From Alloprevotella rava (GTDB taxonomy: Bacteria > Bacteroidota > Bacteroidia > Bacteroidales > Bacteroidaceae), in assembly GCF_014195585.1 (NCBI RefSeq), contig NZ_JACICA010000003.1, forward strand, positions 1 through 64,000: 64,000 nt of DNA. Reading direction: 5' to 3'. Shown here one piece after another: positions 25,047 to 33,700 of the stretch. Each line of letters starts with the position of its first letter. The stretch's first letter is position 1. The notes under the pieces were generated by a model, which saw only the letters and a program-made list of their open reading frames with translations, had not been told where the DNA came from and did no database searches. The position numbers were made by a program, and so were the translations under genes.

Positions 25047-25382
25047 ATGAAACAGTTGCACAAAACCCTAAAGGAAAAGCGAGAGCTTGAAGGTTACTCA
25101 CAAGAGTATGTCGCTGGAAAACTGAATGTTAGCTCAAGTACCATTTCACGATGGGAAACTGGAGCTGTGTCGATGACCACCTCACAAACTTACAGTTATG
25201 CCAAGGTATTGGGATGGGATGAACTCGACCTGCTTGCATCTATTGCACAAAGACAACAGGCAAGACCGCTTCCACTCGCTCAGATGAGTATCGAAGTGTT
25301 TGACAAGGAATCCTACGACAGAATTATAGATCTTGTAAAGGAGCTTGGGCCGCAACACATTATTTTACAAACCAAATTATAA
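25047..25382 (+). CDS. XRE-family helix-turn-helix regulator
   Basis: 111 aa from ATG 25047; a TTG 12 codons upstream gives no sensible extension. The Cro/cI-type domain is residues 5-60 (LKEKRELEGYSQEYVAGKLN, SSSTISRWETG). The C-terminal 45 residues have no known fold. It is the first gene of the leftmost rightward block of the conjugative element, six bases before the next gene, and likely controls that operon. Palindromic sequences upstream could be its operators. Confidence 0.85.
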   Translation: MKQLHKTLKEKRELEGYSQEYVAGKLNVSSSTISRWETGAVSMTTSQTYSYAKVLGWDELDLLASIAQRQQARPLPLAQMSIEVFDKESYDRIIDLVKELGPQHIILQTKL

Positions 25383-25388
25383 AGGCGG

Positions 25389-25769
25389 ATGGAAATAATC
25401 GCAGTAGAAAGCCAAGCCTATCAGGAACTGATAGACAGGCTCAACCGAATAGAGCGGTATGTTGAGCGCACTTCTCATCTTATCCAAGATATAGATGACG
25501 AGCTGGAGATGACAACCAAAGATCTTATCGGGACTCTGAATGTTTCAGAGTCCACCCTTTATCGCTGGCGCAAGAAACAGTTGGTACGGTATCGCTACAC
25601 GGAGGGTGGCGATGTACGCTACTTCTTCAAGTCTATCGTGATAGCCACGAAATGTAACCGACTCCGTGTCTCAGGCATGAGAAACGACGAGGTTCTTGGT
25701 CGGCTCAACCGTTTTAAGGACAATCTCATCATAAGTTCATGTCTTAATCCTAAAAACCGACAACTATGA
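25389..25769 (+). CDS. Helix-turn-helix protein of the excisionase-like type
   Basis: 126 aa. An N-terminal coiled-coil-like helix (LIDRLNRIERYVERTSHLIQ) precedes a MerR-like HTH (TTKDLIGTLNVSESTLYRWR) and a wing (VRYRYTEGGDVRYFFKS). Such small DNA-binding proteins are regular companions of Bacteroides conjugative and mobilisable elements, acting as accessory excision or regulatory factors. Its stop overlaps the start of the primase-helicase gene by 4 bp (ATGA), which supports translational coupling. Confidence 0.75.
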   Translation: MEIIAVESQAYQELIDRLNRIERYVERTSHLIQDIDDELEMTTKDLIGTLNVSESTLYRWRKKQLVRYRYTEGGDVRYFFKSIVIATKCNRLRVSGMRNDEVLGRLNRFKDNLIISSCLNPKNRQL

Positions 25770-27826
25770 TAGAAAAGGAACAGATTCTTTTGCTTACACA
25801 GGGAGGTCTGAATGTGTTTTCCCATTTCCTCGGCTTTGAGGTAAACCTTCATCGCAACTTCCGAAGCCCCTTCTATGACGACAGACGGGCTTCCTGCCAT
25901 ATCTACTACGACAGGAAAACTTCTTCTTACAAATTCTATGATCATGGCGATACCACCTATTCAGGGGATTGCTTCTGGTTTGTGGCAACCCTCCGTAACT
26001 TGAACCTGAAAACAAGTTTTCCCGAAGTCTTGGAAACTATTGTACAAGAACTTGGATTGTATTCTTTATGTGATGGTGAAAAGCATAGCAACCATATCAC
26101 GTTATCATATAAAAGAACTATCGTTCCCACTCCTAAGGCTGATATAACCAAGTGTACGGAAGAACGTCCATACAGTTTTGAGATACAGCCTTTTGACGAT
26201 GGACTGATGAACTATTGGGCGCATTATGGTATCCATGAAGATACACTTCGGCTTTTTCGTGTACGGAGTCTTAAACGGTATGATAGCGTATCAGCCGAAG
26301 GTAAGAAGTTTGAGCTTCACAGTTCGCCGACAGAACCGATATTCGCCTATATTGGAAATGGCTATGTCAAGATATATCGCCCTCACAGTCCGAAAATCCG
26401 CTTTCTCTATGGCGGGCGGATGCCTATGACCTATTGTTTCGGCATGGAGCAGATTCCCACCAAAGGAGATATGCTCTTCATTACAGGTGGGGAAAAAGAT
26501 GTGCTCTCGTTGTATGCGCACGGGTTCAATGCAATCTGCTTCAACAGTGAAACGGCACAAATACCGGAAAGCATCATAGAGAGCCTTCAACTTCGCTTTC
26601 GGCATATCATTCTCTTGTATGATGCAGATGAGACGGGTGTACGGGAAGCGCATAGACAAGCTGAACATTTGGCAGAATACAAGGTATTGAATCTTACACT
26701 CCCACTTAGTGGAACCAAGGCGGAAAAGGACATTTCTGATTTCTTTGCCTTAGGCAACGGGGCGAAGGAACTGAAAGAACTGCTTGCCAAGATGTTTACA
26801 GACCTATATAGCCAAACCATGATGATGCTTCGCTCCTGTGAGATTGACTACGACAATCCACCGGATATTTCCAAGACTGTGGTGGCTGTGAATGGTGTCC
26901 CTTTGGGAACGCAGGACAATCTGTTCTGCATTACCGGAGGTGAGGGTACGGGCAAGAGCAACTATGTAGGAGCCATCCTTGCCGGAGCTTTGGGGAATAA
27001 ACGGCTGCCGATAGAGAAAACCTTGGGATTGGAGATTACCGCCAATCCCAAAGACTTGGCAGTCCTACATTATGACACAGAACAGTCCGAGGCTCAACTG
27101 CACAAGAATCTGGGCAAGACATTGCGCCGGGCTTCATTGACGGCAGTACCGAAGTTTTACCATTCACTCTACCTTGCCTCACTCTCTCGTAAGGACCGCT
27201 TGAAACTTATCCGTGAAAGTATGGACTTGTTCCATCACAAGCATGGTGGAATACACCTCGTTGTCATTGATGGTATTGCTGATCTGATACGTTCTGCGAA
27301 CGATGAAACGGAAAGTATAGCCATTGTTGACGAACTTTACCGCTTGGCAGGGATATACAATACTTGTATTATCTGCGTATTGCACTTCGTGCCGAACGGC
27401 ATCAAACTTCGGGGACATATCGGCTCGGAACTTCAACGTAAAGCAGCAGGCATTCTCTCTATTGAGAAAGATGACAATCCAGAGTATTCGGTGGTGAAGG
27501 CATTGAAAGTCCGTGACGGAAGTCCGTTGGACGTACCGATGATGCTTTTCGGCTGGGACAAGGAAGAAGACATGCACGTCTATCGTGGTGAGAAGTCCAA
27601 GGAGGACAAGGAAAAGCGCAAGACTGATGAGCTTATTGGCGTTGTCAAAGAAGCCTTCCGAAATTCTTTCAAGCTCACTTACCAAGAACTTTGTGAGGTT
27701 CTGATGCGAGAGATGGAAATCAAGGACAGGACCGCAAAGAAATATATTGCCTATATGAAAGAGCAGCGTATTTTGATACGAGATACAAGTGGGAATTATC
27801 AAAAAGGAGAATTATGCCATACTTAG
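25766..27826 (+). CDS. Mobile-element primase-helicase (Toprim plus RecA-like ATPase)
   Basis: 686 aa. The N terminus resembles a CHC2-type primase zinc-binding region without a full set of cysteines ([20 protein letters not shown]). A Toprim domain follows, with the conserved Glu in [11 protein letters not shown] and the acidic pair in [10 protein letters not shown]. From about residue 380 a RecA/DnaB-like ATPase begins: Walker [10 protein letters not shown] near 391, Walker [11 protein letters not shown] near 499. A winged-helix-like tail ends the protein. It probably primes and unwinds element DNA after transfer, in the cytosol. It overlaps the HTH genes on both sides by a few bases, forming one tight operon. 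Confidence 0.85.
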   Translation: MIEKEQILLLTQGGLNVFSHFLGFEVNLHRNFRSPFYDDRRASCHIYYDRKTSSYKFYDHGDTTYSGDCFWFVATLRNLNLKTSFPEVLETIVQELGLYSLCDGEKHSNHITLSYKRTIVPTPKADITKCTEERPYSFEIQPFDDGLMNYWAHYGIHEDTLRLFRVRSLKRYDSVSAEGKKFELHSSPTEPIFAYIGNGYVKIYRPHSPKIRFLYGGRMPMTYCFGMEQIPTKGDMLFITGGEKDVLSLYAHGFNAICFNSETAQIPESIIESLQLRFRHIILLYDADETGVREAHRQAEHLAEYKVLNLTLPLSGTKAEKDISDFFALGNGAKELKELLAKMFTDLYSQTMMMLRSCEIDYDNPPDISKTVVAVNGVPLGTQDNLFCITGGEGTGKSNYVGAILAGALGNKRLPIEKTLGLEITANPKDLAVLHYDTEQSEAQLHKNLGKTLRRASLTAVPKFYHSLYLASLSRKDRLKLIRESMDLFHHKHGGIHLVVIDGIADLIRSANDETESIAIVDELYRLAGIYNTCIICVLHFVPNGIKLRGHIGSELQRKAAGILSIEKDDNPEYSVVKALKVRDGSPLDVPMMLFGWDKEEDMHVYRGEKSKEDKEKRKTDELIGVVKEAFRNSFKLTYQELCEVLMREMEIKDRTAKKYIAYMKEQRILIRDTSGNYQKGELCHT

Positions 27827-28122
27827 ATCAACAGCCAGAAGATACATGGCAGAAACGCCTGTTTGATAAACTGAAGAATATGGAAGACAAGCTCGACCGT
27901 CTGCTTGTCCTACGGGAACAAGAAGTAGATACGACCATTCACCCTCCATTGAAACCCGAATACTTGGATATCATAGATGTCTCCAAAATTTTGAAGGTGG
28001 AACAAAAGACCATTTACAACTGGGTTTGGGCTGGAAAAATTCCTTATCTTAAAGCCAATGGCAGATTACTTTTCCTTCGGAAAGAGATAGATGAAATGCT
28101 ACGGAAACAAGGGAACTGGTAG
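27814..28122 (+). CDS. Excisionase-type helix-turn-helix protein
   Basis: 102 aa. A helical N terminus is followed by a MerR/Xis-like HTH_17 domain ([40 protein letters not shown]). Proteins of this type serve as recombination directionality factors or copy-control regulators of mobile elements. Its start lies 13 bp inside the primase-helicase gene, so it is the last gene of that operon. It ends five bases before a 25-bp perfect inverted repeat that likely terminates the transcript. Confidence 0.8.
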   Translation: MPYLDQQPEDTWQKRLFDKLKNMEDKLDRLLVLREQEVDTTIHPPLKPEYLDIIDVSKILKVEQKTIYNWVWAGKIPYLKANGRLLFLRKEIDEMLRKQGNW

Positions 28123-28127
28123 GCACC

Positions 28128-28182
28128 CGTTCATTATTTAATGCTTGTTCAATTTTGTTGAACAAGCATTAAATAATGAACG
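28128..28182. repeat. 25-bp perfect inverted repeat between two operons
   Basis: Arms 28128-28152 and 28158-28182 are fully complementary around a 5-nt loop (TTTTG). The inner ten bases of the left arm are GCTTGTTCAA, and the right arm begins TTGAACAAGC. It can act as a terminator for the upstream operon. Its TTGAAC/GTTCAA words recur in the AbiE promoter, so it may also be an AbiEi-binding site. Confidence 0.8.
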
Positions 28183-28211
28183 AAAAAATTTGCAGTTTGA
28201 TTTTTGTTCAC

Positions 28212-28219
28212 TATCTTTG
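28212..28219 (+). promoter_or_regulatory. -7 box of the AbiE-PP2C operon
   Basis: TATCTTTG followed by GC, an exact TAnnTTTG match, with a TTTG about 19 bp upstream (28195-28198) in the position of the Bacteroidota -33 element. It lies 44 bp before the AbiEi start codon, leaving a leader that contains the operator dyad. Confidence 0.75.
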
Positions 28220-28223
28220 CAGT

Positions 28224-28240
28224 GTTCAATCCTATTGAAC
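28224..28240. promoter_or_regulatory. Operator-like dyad in the AbiE leader
   Basis: GTTCAAT-CCT-ATTGAAC, a perfect 7+3+7 palindrome at the expected transcript start, followed by one more half-site (ATTGAAC, 28251-28257). AbiEi antitoxins are known to repress their own operon by binding inverted repeats at the promoter, and this site has the right place and form. Confidence 0.65.
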
Positions 28241-28262
28241 GACTATAAATATTGAACAAGAT

Positions 28263-29264
28263 ATGTACGGAATACAGATTATAGATCAGGCGGTTAGTGC
28301 GATAAGGAGACAGTGGGAGGATTCTCAAGATGTCATAATCGATGCGCTTCAGCCGGAAACGCCTTCGATGGAACAATACGTCAGAATTATGGGCATAGAG
28401 TTCCGATGCCTTGTTGAAAATGAGATAAATGGAACAAATATCCTGCGCATTGAAGAAAAATCAAAGAGCTGTATGGGGACTTACAAGGGACCTGTCATAT
28501 TGGTTGCAAGATATGTACAGCCATCTGTCTATGGAACTTTGCGTAAAATGGAACTTAACTTTGCTGACACGGCAGGTAACTACAATATACAGTACACGAA
28601 GGGCAGGAAAGTGATATTCCACCTTTCTCACACAGGGGAGAAAGCCCCTGTGAATAACAACAAAAACTATCCTATATTCCAAGAAGCAGGCCTGAAGGTA
28701 ATCTTTTATCTCTTGCAAGCTCCTGAGAATGTGGGCAAATCTTTTCGGGAAATCAAGGAGTATAGTGGAGTTTCGATAGGTACTGTCAAAAATGTGATTG
28801 ATGAATTGGAAGTCCGTAAGTTTATTCTCGTAACTCAGAAGAAAAGAGTTCTGAAAAAACGTCGTCTTTTGCTCGATTTATGGTCGGAAAACTATCATCA
28901 GATATTAAAGCCCAAGTTGCTGTTGAAGCAGCTGGATTTTCGGACACCGGAACAAAAAGAAAAATGGGAAGAAATAGCATTGCCAAATGGTATGTTATGG
29001 GGTGGAGAGTGTGCATCTAATTTATTGAATGGTTACCTTACTCCGGAACTTTTTGAACTCTATACAGAGACATCTTTCTCCAATCTGATGAAGACTGGCG
29101 CAACACGGACTACCGAAGGAGTTATTTATGTATATCAGAAGTTTTGGAAAGGCGATGTAATGCCCTGCATTTTGATATATGCCGATTTAGTAAGTAGCGG
29201 AGACAGCCGTTGTATTGAAGCTGCAAATAAATTATTAAAAGATGAACTTTCAGATTTCGAGTAA
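28263..29264 (+). CDS. abiEi: AbiEi-family type IV antitoxin / transcription repressor
   Basis: 333 aa. The C-terminal half matches the AbiEi antitoxin layout: a winged-helix around residues 140-205 (AGLKVIFYLLQAPENVGKSF, YSGVSIGTVKNVIDELEVRK) and a C-terminal antitoxin domain (WGGECASNLLNGYLTPELFE, GVIYVYQKFW). The N-terminal ~130 residues are an extra, less conserved region. In type IV systems the antitoxin does not bind the toxin but counteracts its effect, and it also represses the operon. The gene overlaps the AbiEii gene by 23 bp, and GTTCAA dyads precede it. The length is above that of many AbiEi proteins (~200-280 aa). Confidence 0.8.
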   Translation: MYGIQIIDQAVSAIRRQWEDSQDVIIDALQPETPSMEQYVRIMGIEFRCLVENEINGTNILRIEEKSKSCMGTYKGPVILVARYVQPSVYGTLRKMELNFADTAGNYNIQYTKGRKVIFHLSHTGEKAPVNNNKNYPIFQEAGLKVIFYLLQAPENVGKSFREIKEYSGVSIGTVKNVIDELEVRKFILVTQKKRVLKKRRLLLDLWSENYHQILKPKLLLKQLDFRTPEQKEKWEEIALPNGMLWGGECASNLLNGYLTPELFELYTETSFSNLMKTGATRTTEGVIYVYQKFWKGDVMPCILIYADLVSSGDSRCIEAANKLLKDELSDFE

Positions 29265-30096
29265 GAAGATTGGCAACCCCCTGTTGGTTGAACTGCTAAG
29301 AAAAGTCAGTCATTGTTTTGCTGAGATTGGGCAGGATTTCTTTGTTATCGGGGCTACTGCGCGAGATATTTTAATTCGGCAGTTAGTAGGTATAAGTTCA
29401 GGGAGAAAGACGAGGGATTTAGACCTCGCCATAGCCATTCCCGATTGGGATGCATTCGAAGAGATTAAGCGGGCATTATTAGCACAAGGGTTTCAAAAAG
29501 ACGGACAGATGTATCAACGGTTCTATGATGGCGACTACGAAATGGACATAGTACCATACGGAGATATAGAAAGAGAAGATGGATACATATACTGGCCTCC
29601 TGAGGAGGATATAGCTATGTCCGTTAAGGGGTTTGCTGATGTGCTGAGTGGTGCTATTACCGTAACGATTGACAATGAATTCGACATCAAGATAGCATCG
29701 TTGCATGGATTATTTGTATTGAAGTTCAATGCTTGGTTAGACAGGAATATCCAAACGAATAAAGATGCCGTAGATATGGCATTCATTCTGGAAAACTATT
29801 TCATTGCTAACTTGAATAGGAACTTGCATGCAGAAGTGTATGATTGGGAAGACTTTGATGAGATTGTTGTCGGAGCTTATTGGCTTGCTTATGACATTGT
29901 CGGATTTCTATCAAAAGAGCATCTTTTCCACTATGAGCAATGTCTGCGGAATGAGATAGAGAAAAGAGAAAATAGCAGGCTGATACAACAGGTTATAGAT
30001 AGTAGCAGTGTTTTTTCTTATGAGAAACTGCTCCTCGCATTTCAAAAAATGATTGCCGTATTTGATAAAGTTTTGCATGGTGAAGATTCAGATTGA
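29242..30096 (+). CDS. abiEii: AbiEii/AbiGii-family nucleotidyltransferase toxin
   Basis: 284 aa. The DNA polymerase-beta-type nucleotidyltransferase core is complete: FFVIGATARD (glycine motif, Gly37), DLDLA with Asp59 and Asp61 as metal ligands, a third acid in EMDIVPYG (Asp102), and the AbiEii-type KFNAWLDRNIQTNKDAVDMAF segment. Studied AbiEii homologues use nucleotides to modify target RNA such as tRNA acceptor ends, arresting growth when phage infects. The start lies 23 bp inside the antitoxin gene, so the pair is translationally coupled. The stop lies inside the phosphatase gene. Confidence 0.85.
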   Translation: MNFQISSKKIGNPLLVELLRKVSHCFAEIGQDFFVIGATARDILIRQLVGISSGRKTRDLDLAIAIPDWDAFEEIKRALLAQGFQKDGQMYQRFYDGDYEMDIVPYGDIEREDGYIYWPPEEDIAMSVKGFADVLSGAITVTIDNEFDIKIASLHGLFVLKFNAWLDRNIQTNKDAVDMAFILENYFIANLNRNLHAEVYDWEDFDEIVVGAYWLAYDIVGFLSKEHLFHYEQCLRNEIEKRENSRLIQQVIDSSSVFSYEKLLLAFQKMIAVFDKVLHGEDSD

Positions 30097-30712
30097 AAGC
30101 TTAAGTATTCCGGCTGGTAAAGAAAATGGAGATTACATTCTCCAACGAGAATTGCCTAATGGAGCAACACTCATTCTACTTGCAGATGGGATGAGTGGTT
30201 TGTCGTTGCCGGAAAGTGCTTCAAAAATTGTTTGCGAAGCTATCTCAGAATATTTTGTAAAAACCGATATAATTGATTGTACGGAACATATCCTCAGGAG
30301 CATCAAATATGCTGATGAGCGTTTGGCTGCTTTTTGCAAGGAGAAGAAATCCAAGATGGGTTCGGCTTTACTTCTTGTATATATCAGTGATGCTATGCTC
30401 TTCTACACATCTTTGGGAGATGTGCGCCTATACTATCGAGACAAACAAGGAGAAGTAACTCAACTAACAAACGATGATACCATTATGCAAGGAGCAGACA
30501 CTTATCTGACAACTTGCATTGCGGGAAGAGGTTTTAGAAACCCCATTCAGGTTCAACGTTTGCCATTGAACATGGGTGATTCTCTGCTGCTTTGTAGTGA
30601 TGGCTATTACAAAGTTCATGATATTCCCCATTGTTTTCATCATAAAGAGCAGACACCTCCAACATTGGTAGATGACGACAGCTCTGTTGTCAGAATAGAA
30701 ATTATACAATGA
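30077..30712 (+). CDS. PP2C-family protein phosphatase, third gene of the AbiE operon
   Basis: 211 aa from ATG 30077, which lies 20 bp inside the toxin gene; ATG 30053 would add eight unneeded residues. PP2C motifs are in order: LADGMSG (metal-binding Asp37-Gly38), KMGSALLLVYI, LGDVRLYY (the GDSR-type strand) and LLLCSDGYYKV (late metal-binding Asp). The protein is compact and soluble, with no sensor domain or membrane segment. PP2C enzymes remove phosphate from Ser/Thr residues. No kinase gene is nearby, so its substrate may be AbiEi, AbiEii or a host protein (inference). It ends before a bidirectional terminator, fixing it as part of this operon. Confidence 0.82.
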   Translation: MVKIQIESLSIPAGKENGDYILQRELPNGATLILLADGMSGLSLPESASKIVCEAISEYFVKTDIIDCTEHILRSIKYADERLAAFCKEKKSKMGSALLLVYISDAMLFYTSLGDVRLYYRDKQGEVTQLTNDDTIMQGADTYLTTCIAGRGFRNPIQVQRLPLNMGDSLLLCSDGYYKVHDIPHCFHHKEQTPPTLVDDDSSVVRIEIIQ

Positions 30713-30741
30713 ATCTGTCAAATTCTCTGATACGGTTTCTC

Positions 30742-30781
30742 AAAAGCGTCAAACACTTTATTTCAAGTACTTGGCGCTTTT
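30742..30781. terminator. Bidirectional terminator between the AbiE-PP2C operon and the helicase gene
   Basis: Stem AAAAGCGTCAA (30742-30752) with TTGGCGCTTTT (30771-30781), one wobble pair, 18-nt loop, and A/T tracts on both outer sides. It lies between two convergent genes. Confidence 0.7.
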
Positions 30782-30798
30782 CGATACAATAAGACATT

Positions 30799-33700
30799 CT
30801 ACATCTTCCACTTTGGTTTTGAGATAATAACTTTGCTCGTAATGTCATTGTTGTCGGATACATTCTGCTGACTATTGTTCTTGGGAGATGTGGGCAAAGG
30901 TATGTTGTCTGTGTTTTTTGAGAATGAATTCTTATAAGAACGGGGTTCTGATATATCATCTACTGATTTACTTTGCTGTATGGCACCATGCTGTGCCTCT
31001 TGCCCTATATCCTCTTTTTCCTCCTCCGGTGGAGCAAGGGTAAGTGCAATTCGCCTATCCAGTTCGGCTGCCTCGCCTTTGAGCGTGCGAAGCTCTTCTT
31101 CCTTTTTCCAAGAGCTGCCCGCAATGTTGGTGTAAACGTCTTTATTGGCTGCGACCTTTTCCATCTCCTTTTCGTGCGACTCTATTACCTTCGGGATACG
31201 CTCCAAGGCATTGATAAAGTTCTGGCAAGCAAGTTTCGGATCGGATGCCAGCTTACCGTTATTATAGGTATAGTAGATACTCTCCTGCCCCTTCACAAAG
31301 AAACGATTTACAGAGCAATCAAACAAGTCCTTGGAAGTGCTCTCCGTCTTAACCATAATAGAAAAGCCATAAATCTCACCGATTTTGTTGTATTCCCCCT
31401 TGGTGCGTGCTTTCTCGTCTATTTCCTGCAGACGTGCAGCAATGGCCTTGATATCGGTGCTGTCTTCCACACCTTTGATAGTCAGCTTATTGATAGGCAC
31501 ACCTTCCTCATCACGCTCCACACGCTTCTCAAAGAGAGCCAAGTCAGACTGTGCCTCCTTGACTTTGTCTGTATGGAAAGACACGGAACTCTCAATCTCT
31601 GCCAGCTTGCCCGTTGCGGCATCACGCTCACGGAGAAAGTTCTTGCGCTCTGATTCCAAGGTGGTAATCTTCTTATCCAATCTTGCTTTTTCCAAAAGGT
31701 CGGTATTGCCTGAAAGTACTGCTACATATTCTGAAAAGTTCATACCGCTGTCCTCGTCCATCGATCCCTCGTCAATGGTACGGCTCCCTAAAGTGTTCGT
31801 CTTTAACTGGTTGATGAAAAGCTGCTTGTTGTGCAGCAGGTTGAACTTGTAACTGTCCAACGAGCGTTCCACGGCATAAATAATCACATCGACCTTGTTG
31901 TCGGCAAACTCCTTGGCAACAAGATTACCTTTACGGATGGCACGCCCGTTACGCTGCTCTAAGTCCGATGGTCGCCACGGCGTGTCAAGTTGATGGACCG
32001 CTACTGCCCGCTGCTGGGCATTCACACCTGTGCCCAACATGGACGTAGAACCGAAGATAATGCGAATATCACCACGGTTCATCGCATCTACCATTGCCTT
32101 CTTTGCTTTCTCGTTCTTGCACTCCTGAATGAAGCGTATCTCATAAGATGGAATATGATAGTCTTCTACCAACTTTCTCTTGATTTCCGAATAGATATTG
32201 AAGTCTCCACCAGGCTTGTAAGTACCCAAGTCTGAGAAAACAAACTGCGTTCCTTTCTGTGCATCGTACTTTTGGTAATAGTCATTGAGCATTTTGGCAC
32301 AGTGACTTGCCTTGTTGTCGATATGATCTGAGTAAGCATTTTCATCAATCATGCGTAAATCAAGGCTCATCTTGCGGGCGTAATCCGTTGCGATGAGCAT
32401 TTTTGCCCTTTCCTCGCTCTCACTCAGAGGTGCTCGTCCCAAGAGAGTGGCATCGCCACTCTTGGCAAACTCCATCAACTTGCCGATAAAAACCTCCTGC
32501 TCGGGCGTGGGCGGTATGTTATGCAGTATCTCGTTCTTCTCGGGGCGGTCGATACCGATGTCCTTGGCTGTGCGAAAGTCGCAAATCTCCGCATAGAACG
32601 AGGCAAGCTCCGGCACTTTGATAAAGGTGCGGAACCGCTCTTTCTGAATGATATCGTTTGTGATGGAGAACTCATAGTCAGTAGATTTCTTGGCAAAGAC
32701 TGCTGCCCAAGCATCAAAACTGTTGATACCCTGCTTTTCCAAAGCCTGCGGACGGAGATACTTGAACAGAAGATACAACTCTGTCAGGCTATTGGAAATA
32801 GTAGTTCCCGAAAGAAAAGTTGCCCCCAAGTCCTTACCGGAACGCTCCTGTATGGTGCGGATGGCAAAGAGCATATTTAAGGCACGCTGTGAACCGTCGG
32901 GATTGCCCAAGCCCGACACACGGTCGTGGCGTGTGTTGAACATCAGGTTCTTGAATTGGTGGCTTTCATCGACAAAGAGGTGGTCAATACCCATCATCTT
33001 GAAGTCCACGGTATCGTCTTTTCTCTCGGCGATGCTGTCCTGTATGTTCTGCAGCTTCGCTTCAAGCGTCTGCTTGCGCTTCTCCAATCCTTTGAGCATA
33101 CCACGGGAGATGTCCGCTCCCTGCAGTCGCAGGACTTCAAGGTTCTCCTCCACGGAGTCCATCTCCTTCTGCAGGATAGCCTCCTGTATCTCCAATGCCT
33201 GCGGTATCATACCGAACTGTTCGTGCGTGAGTATGATGCAGTCCCAGTCGTTGTTCTTGATGTCGTTGAAAATGCGTTGACGGTTCTGCTTGCTGAAATC
33301 GTTCTTGCCCGGATATAGGATCCTTGCATTGGGATAAGCTTTCCTAAAGGTATCGGCAATGTCGAATACATTTGCTTTCAGCCCGATAATCATCGGTTTG
33401 TTTGCCAGTCCCAATCGCTTCATCTCGTAGGCAGCCGTACACATGATGAGCGTCTTGCCGGCACCCACCTCGTGGTCACATATACCGCCGCCATTGGTTT
33501 TGAGCATCCATACCGCATCCTTCTGACTTTTGTAGAGGTCAGCAATACCCAACCTTTTCAGGTCAAGGTCGGGAAACGTTTGGTGCGTACCGTCAAAGTT
33601 TGGTCGCACAAAACAGTTGAAAAGGCGGTTGTACCTGTCGGAGAGTTGTTGTTTGAAGGTATCGGGTGTGCGTCCGAGCCAATCGACAAAGCCCTGTCTG

